The notes under the pieces were generated by a model. It made no database searches. It was not told the origin of the DNA and saw only the letters and a list, made by a program, of their open reading frames with translations. From the NCBI GenBank assembly GCA_002778195.1, contig PCDI01000004.1, forward strand, positions 2,498,418 through 2,562,417: DNA of 64,000 nt, written 5' to 3'. Below are positions 46,807 through 55,876 of this stretch, one piece after another. Every line of letters begins with the position of its first letter. The first letter of the stretch is position 1. The position numbers and the translations under genes are program-made. The DNA comes from Raffaelea ambrosiae. Lineage: Eukaryota; Ascomycota; Sordariomycetes; Ophiostomatales; Ophiostomataceae.

Positions 46807-47987
46807 GCGACGGGGCACCTCGGCAGTTGTGTTGTGAAATAGACGGACACACCGCAGCGTTGTTTCTTTGTCCATGTTTCTTTTTCACATATTTTGGGTT
46901 ATTGTTTGGGGATGAGTATTCACCTTTTTATTTGGTCGCATGGTCGCCCCATGTGAACACGCAACCCGGGTTGCAACACGCGCTGCCTTTGGGATCTGGT
47001 TTATATCTTGTGTATATGGGTTTAAGACTTGGGGGGTGCGTGGTTGGTTGCGCAACACGTACATATCACGGAGTTTTTGTTTTACTTTCCCTTCCCGGCA
47101 TCACTGGGGCTTGTGCTGTATGCGAGGGATGAAAGCTTGGTTTGTCATAAAAAGTGTGACGGGGCCATGAACTTTTGTATTGTGGGGGAAATGGGCCGGT
47201 CTACCAGGTATCCTACAACACCTAATACATAGATGAGAAAAAAACATTTGAAACAAAGAAATCCATCCCGTCACATGGTACATCGTGAAATAAGACATCT
47301 GGACAGAGAAAACATCGTACGTGTCAAAGAAAAGGAGCCAAAACTAGCAAACAAAGGTACTTGCGAAACCGACAAAGCCGGGTGGAAGTGACAGGTTGAG
47401 CTGACAAGTGACACACCCGGGCTGTCTTTGAAAAAACAAATATAAGCCCGAAAAAAACAAAGAAAAAACAAAAACAAAGCAAAGCAAAAATCGAAACCAT
47501 TCCAAAATCCAAACCCCAAACAAGACTTGGCCATGATCCGTATCTCACCAGTACCACCTTCCGGTTGATGCACCGCCCTTCCCAAAGACAAGACGCCTCT
47601 TTCCCTTGAAGAAAAATCAAAATGGGATGCCCGGGTTTACGAAAGGACAAGGTCAATGGGGTAGAGTGTGAAGAAGAGGAAGAAGAAGAAACTGATACAC
47701 CAATTCAGACAAGAGGGAGCTTCAAAAAAAAAAAAAACCAAGTAGCGACGCTCGAGGGGGGACATCCCGAGCAAACTTGGTGAGCACACCAAACTCTTGT
47801 CCAAAAAAGGAGGGGATAGCATCTTTTCTTCTCTCTTCATTGTTCTCTTTCCTCCATTTCCTATTCCGCTCGCCTAGAATCCAGTTTCACAGACGAAAAA
47901 AAGGCCAGTCCGAGGGGAAAATGAAAATTCCCCTGGCAAGATCAAAGCTGAGGAGAAACCCGGGGAAAGAGGTTCTGCCCGGGAAGT
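46807..47987. other. Convergent spacer
   Basis: 1.18 kb between two convergent genes, with T-rich left and A-rich right parts and several homopolymers (for example 47727-47739). No gene seen. Confidence 0.6.
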
Positions 47988-49754
47988 CTACCACCCAACT
48001 GGGCGGACCTGCTGCGAGCCGGGATGCCGTGCGGATTTCAGGACGAGCCAGGCGTCGGGGTTGCCCGTGGGCGTGGCGGTGGCCATCAAGCCAGACGTGC
48101 TGACCGAGAGGCAGTCCATGGAAACGTCCATGGAGGCGGCCATCATACCAGAGTCCATATCGTCGTCGTTGTCGTCGTCGTCAATATCAATGACCTCGAC
48201 GTCGACAGACGCCTCCTCCTCCTCCTCGTAATTGTCATGATCGTCATGCATGTCGTTCACGTCATAATCCTCGTGGTCCGGATCCTGCATGTGCAGCCAG
48301 CTGGCGTCATCATCATCGTCGTCGTCGTCGTCGTCATATTCGGTATCCTCATCCGTCTCCACGCCCCCGTCGGAGTCATTGCCAATCTCGTAGATGATCT
48401 GGACTAGCCGAGGAGGAGGAGGAGGAGGAGGAGGAGGTGCGGAGGCATGATGACCCGCGGTGCCAAGCACGGAAGACGTGCTTCCCAGAAAAGAAGAAGC
48501 CGACTTGTCTGGCGTGTCTGACTCCACTCCCCGAGCTGACTGTGCCGCACCAGCACAAGACGGCTGCTGTGGCTGGCGTGACTCACTCCCGCTGGCTGTA
48601 CGAGTCGACACGCCTGCCGCGGCATGGGGCCATGCGTGCGCGTGGGTGCTCCGCAGTAGCAGGTATGGCGCGAGCGCAGCGTCGTCCCGCAGGCTGGACA
48701 GCGAGAGGTCCAGCGCGAGGGTTGGGGCGGCGGTGGGCACGCTGGTGGTTGCCAAGCCGGCTGAGCCACTGTCGTTCCGCTCCTGCTGCTCCTGCTGCTC
48801 CTGCTGCTGGAGCCTCTCCTGCCGCCGCTGCCTCAGACGCCGCCTCTGCCGGCGACCCACGCGCACCCGGATGCTGTACACAGGTGTCTCTTCCTCGCTG
48901 TTGTTGTTGTTGTTGTTGTTGTTGTTGTCGTTGTCGTTGTGCACAATGTTGTCCAGACCAAAGTCGGGACCACAGGCGTGCTCGTGGTCGTACAGGATGC
49001 CCATGCTGTACAGGTGCTCGTCGACGACGCGGTCCTCGTGGCTGTTCTGCTCGTCTTGGTCCGCCAGAGAGCGCCGGACCGCCTCCTCCAGTGCGGACGG
49101 CAGATGCCACGTCTCGTCGACCCCCTCCTCGGCGCTCCCGGGGTTGGCCAACAGCTCCCAGTACGTCTGGCGGTGCTGCTGGCGGTGCTGCTGGTGCGTG
49201 TGCTTCCGTTGACGCGACGTTTTGGCCGTGCTGTCGTCACGGAAGGCGTCCTCGCGGGCGAGCGTGGGGGGCGGGCTGTTGGACGGGACGCGGCAGCGGT
49301 GGGGAGAGCCGCCGGCACCGCCGCCGCCACCTGCCTCTTCGCCCGGGCCGGTATGGCTGGCAGGCCGTTGCCGGGCCTGCACAGCCACGTTGCCGTCACA
49401 CCAGTCGCGGGGGGGGACCTGCGCTGCGGCCGCCTGCAACAGACGCTGCCGGGCCTGGTGCAGCTGCCGGGCCGTCTTGTTGCTGGAACCACGGCCACGG
49501 CGACTTCGTCGGCCACCGCCGCTGCCGCCGCCGCTGCCGAGGTGGGCAGTTATGCGGGATTCCGGCAGCTGGCCATAGTAGTGGCTCTGCTGGCCTGGTA
49601 AGGCGGCCGAGTTGGTCAAATCATCGTCGTCGCTATCTGCAACGTCGAGCAAGAGGGAATATGCGGGAGACGCAGGCGAGTTGCACGAGACGACGGAGGA
49701 CAATAAGTCAGACGGCGTCTCCAGAGACGGTGGAATGTGCAGGGGAAGTCCCAT
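47988..49754 (-). CDS. Acidic disordered protein with UIM-like motif
   Basis: Family not recognised. Single open frame of 588 aa from ATG 49754 (the open frame upstream lacks support). Mostly low complexity: Gly/Arg-rich patch (about 75-90), Gln/His-rich segment, a run of nine Asn, an Arg/Gln-rich basic segment that could be a nuclear localisation signal, a run of nine Pro, then Asp and Glu runs near the C-terminus. The ordered-looking part around residues 210-250 contains SALEEAVRRSLADQ; residues 222-232 (L-E-E-A-V-R-R-S-L-A-D) match the ubiquitin-interacting motif pattern hydrophobic-x-x-Ala-x-x-x-Ser-x-x-acidic. The C-terminus DAWLVLKSARHPGSQQVRP looks constrained. A role in ubiquitin binding is inferred only. 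Confidence 0.65.
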   Translation of the reverse strand: MGLPLHIPPSLETPSDLLSSVVSCNSPASPAYSLLLDVADSDDDDLTNSAALPGQQSHYYGQLPESRITAHLGSGGGSGGGRRSRRGRGSSNKTARQLHQARQRLLQAAAAQVPPRDWCDGNVAVQARQRPASHTGPGEEAGGGGGAGGSPHRCRVPSNSPPPTLAREDAFRDDSTAKTSRQRKHTHQQHRQQHRQTYWELLANPGSAEEGVDETWHLPSALEEAVRRSLADQDEQNSHEDRVVDEHLYSMGILYDHEHACGPDFGLDNIVHNDNDNNNNNNNNNSEEETPVYSIRVRVGRRQRRRLRQRRQERLQQQEQQEQQERNDSGSAGLATTSVPTAAPTLALDLSLSSLRDDAALAPYLLLRSTHAHAWPHAAAGVSTRTASGSESRQPQQPSCAGAAQSARGVESDTPDKSASSFLGSTSSVLGTAGHHASAPPPPPPPPPRLVQIIYEIGNDSDGGVETDEDTEYDDDDDDDDDDASWLHMQDPDHEDYDVNDMHDDHDNYEEEEEASVDVEVIDIDDDDNDDDMDSGMMAASMDVSMDCLSVSTSGLMATATPTGNPDAWLVLKSARHPGSQQVRPVGW

Positions 49755-50663
49755 GACGGAGAAAAGAAAGGTGGGCAAAAAAAGGTAGATATTTATGCAA
49801 AAAAACGTGGTCGTGTAAGACGGATGGAGCCACCCTGCTGGAGCGAAGTCGAACAGAAAGCCACCGATGGCGCGATGTCGTGTGCGTGGACCCGCGTGTG
49901 GTTCCCTTGTGTTGGCTTGTTTAGGATGGGGATGGTGTGCTTTCGTTTTTCTCTTACACAATGAATGACTCGCAAATCAATATGTCGTGGAAAAGACGTG
50001 CAAGTGCGGAAAAGTGGGGAATGTAGATTGGGGGACAAGGAAAAGAAAAAACAAAAAGAATGATGAAGAAAAGTGTTCTAGGCAGGCAGGACATCTGAAC
50101 AAGTTTTATACGGCATGTGAGATTGGCGGCGATGGGGAGGGTGAGTAACAGGGAGGGCGAGGAAGTGAGAAAGAGAGATGAAGGTAGGGAGGGAAGGAAA
50201 AGTGCTTGTGACAAAGTCTAGAAAGGGGGCCTGGCCTGTGTAAGTGGCCCTGTTTACAAAGGAGGTCGTTCTCATATTTGCTCTCGTCTTTCAACCCGAG
50301 AATCGGGAAGCGGCATGGGGTTCCAGGGCAGGCGAACGGTCGGAGAAGGCGGCCTGAAACGAAAAGAACACTACGTCACAGAAGGCAGGCAAAGGCAACA
50401 ATGGGCGGGCTGTTCACGGACCAGTGCGTCTGGTCTGCCTTGGGGTGGTGTGGTGGTGGTGGTGGTTGCGCGAGTGACTCAACGAGGGCGTACAGCCTGC
50501 AAGGCTGCCGCGCGGGCTGGGACGGACCACCGGCCATACACACCACCACTGCCTGCCTGCCACCAGCCCGATCCTACACAGACGTCTGCACGTTCGGTCA
50601 GATTCCAGATTGGGGGGGTCTCAGGGGTCCTGCTGCCTCGAGAGGGACCAGCCGCGGCTTGTT

Positions 50664-50699
50664 GGGCAAGGCGGGCAAGGCGGGCAAGGCGGGCAAGGC
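50664..50699. repeat. 9-bp tandem array, four copies
   Basis: GGGCAAGGC repeated four times; the last copy is followed by the degenerate AGACAAG. Confidence 0.9.
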
Positions 50700-50892
50700 A
50701 GACAAGTCCAGGCAAGCGACAGCATGTCGGGGTGCTGATTGGCTGCTGTGTGCTTCCGGGGGTGCGCAGCCGCTTGCAGGAGGGTCATCTGCCTGCAGTG
50801 GCGTTCCCGGGGGGGCATTTAGGTTGTGGGGGGGTGCGCTGGCGAAAGGCACGGGATGAATGTTGAACCCGATTAGGGGACATCATAATATT

Positions 50893-50972
50893 AGGAGCCG
50901 TCGGGATGGGCAGAGGCAAAGATAGCATGGAAAGGAGCCGTCGGGATGGGCAGAGGCAGAGATAGCATGGAA
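50893..50972. repeat. Two tandem copies of a 40-bp unit
   Basis: Unit begins AGGAGCCGTCGGGATGGGCA; the two copies differ by one A/G change, so the duplication is recent. Confidence 0.92.
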
Positions 50973-51974
50973 AGGGGATGGTCTCCGTCCCTGGGCGGGT
51001 CGCACTGGCAGTCTTTGGGTCTTTGCCCAAACAAAGGGCGAACAAACGTGCAGATGACGCAGAGACAGCACCAGCTGACGCGTGCCTGTTGAGCAGGCCG
51101 CCAGCAGGAAGGGCCTATGGGAGGAGGCCATTGTGAGACCAAGACACTCCCTCGCACACTGGTCTCAGTGGCAGAAACGCAGAGACGCAGAGCCCGAAAA
51201 AGCCAAGCCCAGCTCAACGACCCCTGTCGCCAGGGTGTACGAGTCCCCGGTGTCATTTACGGGATCTTGTGTTGAAGAAAACATGATGAGTCATCAACAT
51301 TGGGAATATGCAAGTTGTGATCGTTTCTTTCCTGCGTGAATGTTGTTTGGGATAGCAAACCAACAAGAGCCTCCCCATCCACGACCTCTTGTGGAAGACG
51401 GCCCCGTGATGGCGTGTTTCGAGAGCGGTGTTCTGTCGTGCTTTGGATTCCCACTTCGGGGCAGTCTGTTCTAGTGTCTTGTTTTGCCGAAATCCGGGGA
51501 CTTACGGGGCCGTTTGCTGTTCAGTCTGGGTCCCTCTCCCCCATGCCGAGTCTCATGGCCTCTCCACCCAGACGCGCTCGGCCCATGCTCGTCGCGAGGA
51601 ACCAACAGGCACGCGCCCCATCTGCACACATAGATTGCCATGCAGCGCGCCAGGAACGACAAAGTCATGTGCCGGATTGGTTGGCTGGCGACCAACATGG
51701 ACAACGGCAATACGGAGTCTCCAGGGACGATCTCTGGTCCACCCAGGTCGTCCGAACCGAATGTTGCACGACGAACACCGTCGCTTGTGGTGCACTAGGC
51801 TCTACCATGGAATGCAATGCCTGGTCTCCGGTCTCTGGGCGGACGGTACGCGTGGAAAAACGACTGCCCCTGGGGCAACATTGGGCCGGACTGGTGATGG
51901 CATCCAGCTTTGCGCCGGCGAGCGGTTATCAAGGCGGGGGAGCGCTGTTGTTGCCGGAAATAGTGCCTCCCACC

Positions 51975-52049
51975 GCAGTAGTATGAATTCGAAGCCCGGA
52001 AAGAGAGTTCTGCAGTAGTATGGATTCGAAGCCCCGGAAAGAGAGTTTC
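51975..52049. repeat. Two near-identical 37-38-bp copies
   Basis: Both start GCAGTAGTATG and share ATTCGAAGCCC and GGAAAGAGAGTT; they differ by a substitution, an extra C and diverged ends. Confidence 0.88.
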
Positions 52050-52305
52050 CGTATCCGCACAACCGCTGCTATGGCCTGCTGGTCGCTGCTGTGTCGTCGG
52101 AGCCATTTCCAGCCAACCCTTTAAAAGGTGACCTGCTATTTTTTTTCTTTTCCTATCCTTGTTTCTGTTCTGTCTTTTTCAGTGACAAGACGGCAGATTC
52201 CCCTTCTAAGCCATTGCCTTGTCGACCGACATGTCCACCTCCTCTCCGTCCGCTTTTCATCGAATTGAGTCGTCAAGCTTCGGAGCACCCCTGTGAGCCA
52301 ACCCC

Positions 52306-54060
52306 ATGCAGTCGATTTTGCAGTACCGGCGGATGGGTAAGCTCGTCCAAGCCCAGATCCAGCGCGACGCCGAAAAGCTGGGCAGTGCTCGGCCGGAGGA
52401 GCCCTCGTCTCCTGCAGACGATGCCGACCGGCGTCGCGCGTCTTCCTCCTCCCAGACGACGGGCACCGTGCAAGCAGAGTCCGCTGCTATCGCCCCCCAC
52501 CATGCCGTGGAGCGGACGCCCACCCGCCACTCGGCCCGCACGGCCCTCGGCCATGCCCTGGCGGGCATCCGCGTGCACAATGTCGTCGGCGCCAGCACCA
52601 GCGCCACGGCCGAAGGCGGCGACCACGACAGCGACGGCAGCGGGCGCGTCGTCTTCATTGTGGACTGGGACGGCCCCGACGACCCGATGAACGCGCGGAA
52701 CTGGCCGCTGTGGCAGCGGGTCAGCGTGACGCTGCAGATCTCGGCGCTGGCCTTTTTCGTCACGTCGGCCTCGGGCATCGACGCGACGGTGCTGCCGCAG
52801 GCGTCCAAGGCGCTGCACGTCAGCGAGGTGGCCGAGTCGCTGACGACGGGCCTGTTCCTGGCCGGCATGGGCGTGGGCTCGCTGGTGGCGGGGCCCTTCT
52901 CGGAGACGTTTGGCCGCAACATTGTCTACATGGTGTCGCTGGTGGTGTTCATGCTGTGGATCATGGCCGCCGGGCTGGCGCCGAACCTGGGCGCCCAGCT
53001 CACCTTCCGCTTCCTGGCCGGCTGCGCCGCGTCCACGCCGCTCGTGTGCACGGGCGGCACCATCGCCGACATGTACGACAGCCGCGAGAAGACCTGGAGC
53101 TACCCGCTGTACGCCATCCTCTGCTTTGGCGGGCCCATGATCGGCGCCGTCATGGGCGCCTACATGGGGCCGTCGCCGCACGTCAGCTGGCGCTGGGTCG
53201 AGTGGGTGACGCTGATCGCCGCCGGCCTGGTGCTCGCGCTGCTCGTGGTCCTGCTGCCCGAGACGTACGCGCCGCTGCTGCTCGCGTGGAAGGCGGCCCA
53301 CCTGCGGCGGCGCACCGGCGACGGCCGCTTCCGCGCCGCGCACGAGATCCACGAGCCGACGCTGTGGGCGCGCCTGCGCGTCAGCATGACGCGGCCCTTT
53401 GCCATGGTCACCGAGCCCATCATCCTGACCATGACGCTCTACATCACCGTCGTGTACGTCGTGCTGTTCACCTTCCTCGTCGGCTGGCCCTTTCTCTTTG
53501 AGGAGACCTACGGCCTCGACCAGGGCCTGGCCAACGTGGTCTTTGTCGCCATGGAGGCCGGCACCCTCGTCATGGCCGCCCTCGTGCCCGTCGTCTACCG
53601 CCGGACCGCCCGCCACATTGACCGGGCGCAGGCCGCCGGCCGCCCCTACCAGCCCGAGGTGCGCCTGCTGTTCGCCACCTACGGGCCCTCCGTGGCGCTG
53701 CCCGTGTCGCTCTTCTGGCTGGCCTGGACCAACGACCGGCGCATCAGCATCTGGTCCTCCATCGGCGCCGTCGCCCTCTTCGGCTTCAGCACCACCGGCC
53801 TGTTCCTGTGCATCTACATGTACCTCATCGACTCGTACGAGGTCTATGCCGCGTCGGCCCTGACCTTTGTCACCCTGACGCGCTACGTCGTCGCCGGCGG
53901 CGTCACCGTCGCCGGCATCCCCTTTTACCAGAACATGGGCACGCGCTACGCCCTCACCATTGTGGCCTGCATTGCCGCCGTCATGGTGCCGGTCCCGTAC
54001 ATCCTGCACTACAAGGGCCACTGGATCCGGTCCAAGAGCAAGTTTGCTGCGCACAAATAG
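52306..54060 (+). CDS. MFS transporter, DHA1-like drug/metabolite antiporter
   Basis: Proton-antiport exporter at the plasma membrane, family DHA1 (12 helices). Single exon, 584 aa. About 120 hydrophilic residues precede the first helix, ending in the fungal DHA1 signature VDWDGPDDPMNARNWP. The motif GLFLAGMGVGSLVAGPFSETFGRN (helix 2 and loop 2-3) spans the MFS motif-A region. Helix 5 holds GGPMIGAVMGAYMG (motif C of antiporters), followed by WRWVEW and a PETYAPLLL loop, both typical of fungal multidrug/polyamine exporters such as Flr1/Tpo-like proteins. Twelve helices can be traced to the C-terminus. No substrate can be assigned. The SDR gene follows 650 bp downstream on the same strand. Confidence 0.9.
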   Translation: MQSILQYRRMGKLVQAQIQRDAEKLGSARPEEPSSPADDADRRRASSSSQTTGTVQAESAAIAPHHAVERTPTRHSARTALGHALAGIRVHNVVGASTSATAEGGDHDSDGSGRVVFIVDWDGPDDPMNARNWPLWQRVSVTLQISALAFFVTSASGIDATVLPQASKALHVSEVAESLTTGLFLAGMGVGSLVAGPFSETFGRNIVYMVSLVVFMLWIMAAGLAPNLGAQLTFRFLAGCAASTPLVCTGGTIADMYDSREKTWSYPLYAILCFGGPMIGAVMGAYMGPSPHVSWRWVEWVTLIAAGLVLALLVVLLPETYAPLLLAWKAAHLRRRTGDGRFRAAHEIHEPTLWARLRVSMTRPFAMVTEPIILTMTLYITVVYVVLFTFLVGWPFLFEETYGLDQGLANVVFVAMEAGTLVMAALVPVVYRRTARHIDRAQAAGRPYQPEVRLLFATYGPSVALPVSLFWLAWTNDRRISIWSSIGAVALFGFSTTGLFLCIYMYLIDSYEVYAASALTFVTLTRYVVAGGVTVAGIPFYQNMGTRYALTIVACIAAVMVPVPYILHYKGHWIRSKSKFAAHK

Positions 54061-54708
54061 AAGACGCCCCAAGAAGACGCCCCCAAAAAGACAGGGCCCT
54101 CTTTCATGATATTGGGGGGGGGATGCATGTATACGGAATAGAGGGGCATAGACAAAAAGGAGCCGGGCCTGGACTCTCCAATTAGCTACCATGCAAAAAA
54201 GAAAGAAAGCCCCTTTTGTGACGATGGCGATTCTGTTCATGCTTGGTCCCAGGTCACGCTTCCCAGCCACGTCCAGAGTGAGGCTGTTTCTTACACGACA
54301 AATCTCGTCATGATGCAAGCTGGGGGGGGAAAGTGCACAAGATTGTATCCATCCAGACCTCTCCGCCATGCACCGCCACTTGGCCGTCTCCTGACGCCAT
54401 CCAGGTCTAGCATGCGCAAGACCGGATGATGGGCTGAGGGGTAATCGATCTGCCGAACTGTCCAAACGGGGCATGGCGTCATCGCTTCAAGCCAGCGCCG
54501 AGCAAGACACACGTATATATAAGCGGAAGCGCATTTGCCAACACGCCGACTGGACGGACAAACGCAATGGTACCGCCAGAGCCCAGCGTCACGCACGTCT
54601 ATAGAAAAGACAGAAAAGACCAAACAGGCAACCGTCTGTCAAATACAGTGGGCTTCGCAGGGCCACGAGCCGGGACCAACTACGCAGAGCGCGTCACACA
54701 AAGACCCA
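54061..54708. other. Spacer and SDR promoter
   Basis: No gene seen. A TATA box lies at 54514-54522, about 190 bp upstream of the SDR ATG. Confidence 0.55.
54514..54522 (+). promoter_or_regulatory. TATA box of the SDR gene
   Basis: TATATATAA preceded by ACACACG, about 190 bp upstream of the ATG at 54709. Good match and distance. Confidence 0.5.
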
Positions 54709-54959
54709 ATGGGCAGGTATACAGACAAGCTCGCCGGCCAGAAGGTGGTCGTCGTCGGCGGGTCCTCGGGGTACGTGCACCCGTTCGTATACACACTGCC
54801 CAGCTTCCCTCGCGACTCACGCCACATGCCTCAGCATCGGATTCGGCGCCGCGGCGGCCTTTGTTGCGGTCGGCGCCCACGTCACCATTGTCTCCTCCTC
54901 GCCGGCCCACGTGGACGAGGCCGTCCAGCGGCTGCGGCAGGTCCCCGTCGAGATCTCTC

Positions 54960-54993
<34 letters not shown>

Positions 54994-55675
54994 TTCTTCG
55001 CCGTCGTCGTCTTCGCCCGACGTGCCGGTGGCCGGCGTCGTGGCCAACGTCCTCCAGGAGGACCGGTTTGTCGAGGCCCTGCAGGCGCTCGCGCCCATCG
55101 ACCACCTCGTCTACTCGGCCATTGACGCGATCTACCGCGGGCCGCTGGTCGACGCCGACCTCGCCGACGCGGCCGCCCACTTTGGCGTCAAGTTCTGGGG
55201 CAGCGTCACCGTCGGCAAGGCGCTGGCCGCGCACGACATTGTGCGCCCGGGCGGGTCGCTGACCCTGACCTCGGGCGCGGCCGCCAACCGGCCGGGCCGC
55301 GGCGCCGTCATTGGCGGCGCCCTCAACGCGGGCGTGGTCCACCTGACCAAGGGCCTGTCGGCCGAGCTGGCCCGGCCGACGAAGCGGATCCGCGTCAACA
55401 CGGTCGTGCCGGGGCTGGTGCAGACGGAGCTGTGGGACAAGGCCGGGCAGACCAAGGCGCAGCAGAAGAACATCATGGACGACGCGGCCCAGCGCCTGAG
55501 CGTGGGCTTTGTCGCCCTGCCCGAGGACATTGCCGAGGCCTATCTGTACGCCGCGCGCGCCAGCTACGCCAACGGCTCGGTGATTCTGATCGGTGAGCCA
55601 GCGCGGCCCGCTCGTTGCACGCGCTCTTTTCTTTGCTAACCCGGTCTAGATGGCGGAGCGTCCAACGTGGATTGA
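54709..55675 (+). CDS. Short-chain dehydrogenase-like protein lacking catalytic Tyr/Lys
   Basis: SDR fold. Exons 54709-54770, 54835-55592 and 55650-55675 (26 nt) give 281 aa. The nucleotide-binding turn GGSSGIG (residues 17-23) is rebuilt across the first splice and is intact. The motif region reads LTLTSGAAANRPGRG; Ser167 fits the catalytic serine, but the positions 13 and 17 residues later, where Tyr and Lys are expected, are Ile180 and Leu184. RVNTVVPGLVQTELW is the normal post-active-site segment, and the C-terminus ends DGGASNVD. A poly-Ser/Pro insertion (about 63-83, (TCG)n DNA) sits between strands 2 and 3 of the Rossmann fold. Binding without SDR-type catalysis, or a different mechanism, is likely. 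It lies between an exporter and a convergent GH43 gene. Confidence 0.87.
54958..55018. repeat. (TCG)n tract coding poly-Ser in the SDR
   Basis: Consecutive TCG codons interrupted by CCG and TCT/TCA-type serine codons. Same repeat class as in the beta-mannosidase and GH43 genes. Confidence 0.9.
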
Positions 55676-55876
55676 TGTCTGTAGGCCAACAGCCACCCAA
55701 AAATAAAACAAAATAAAACAAAGCGCTTCCATTCTCGTATCTGCGGTCTCGTATCCCATATGCATGCATACATGCATACATGCCTGCATTAGTGAGGCCA
55801 TGTATTACGCTGTTTCGTACTTTTGTCTCCATCTGCACTAGTTAGGGGCCTGTAGTTACGCTTTCCTGCCCTCTTT

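Larger units (their letters stand above)
49755..52305. other. Divergent spacer with short tandem duplications
   Basis: 2.55 kb with no supported gene. Contents: a GGCAAGGCG-type 9-bp array (50664-50699), a 2x40-bp duplication (50893-50972), a 2x37-bp duplication (about 51975-52049), and a T/C-rich leader before the MFS start at 52306. Several open frames exist but their products look random. Confidence 0.55.

Noticed and set aside
45460..46875. 471-codon open minus-strand frame
   Set aside because: Antisense to the O-fucosyltransferase-like gene; Val/Gly/Asp-rich shadow product.
48437..49756. 439-codon open plus-strand frame, Cys/Arg-rich
   Set aside because: Cys runs come from reading the (GTT)n and (GCT)n repeat DNA of the acidic protein gene in another frame.
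52273..54474. 733-codon open minus-strand frame
   Set aside because: Antisense to the MFS exporter; composition (Arg, Gly, His, Asp) is that of a GC-rich shadow frame.
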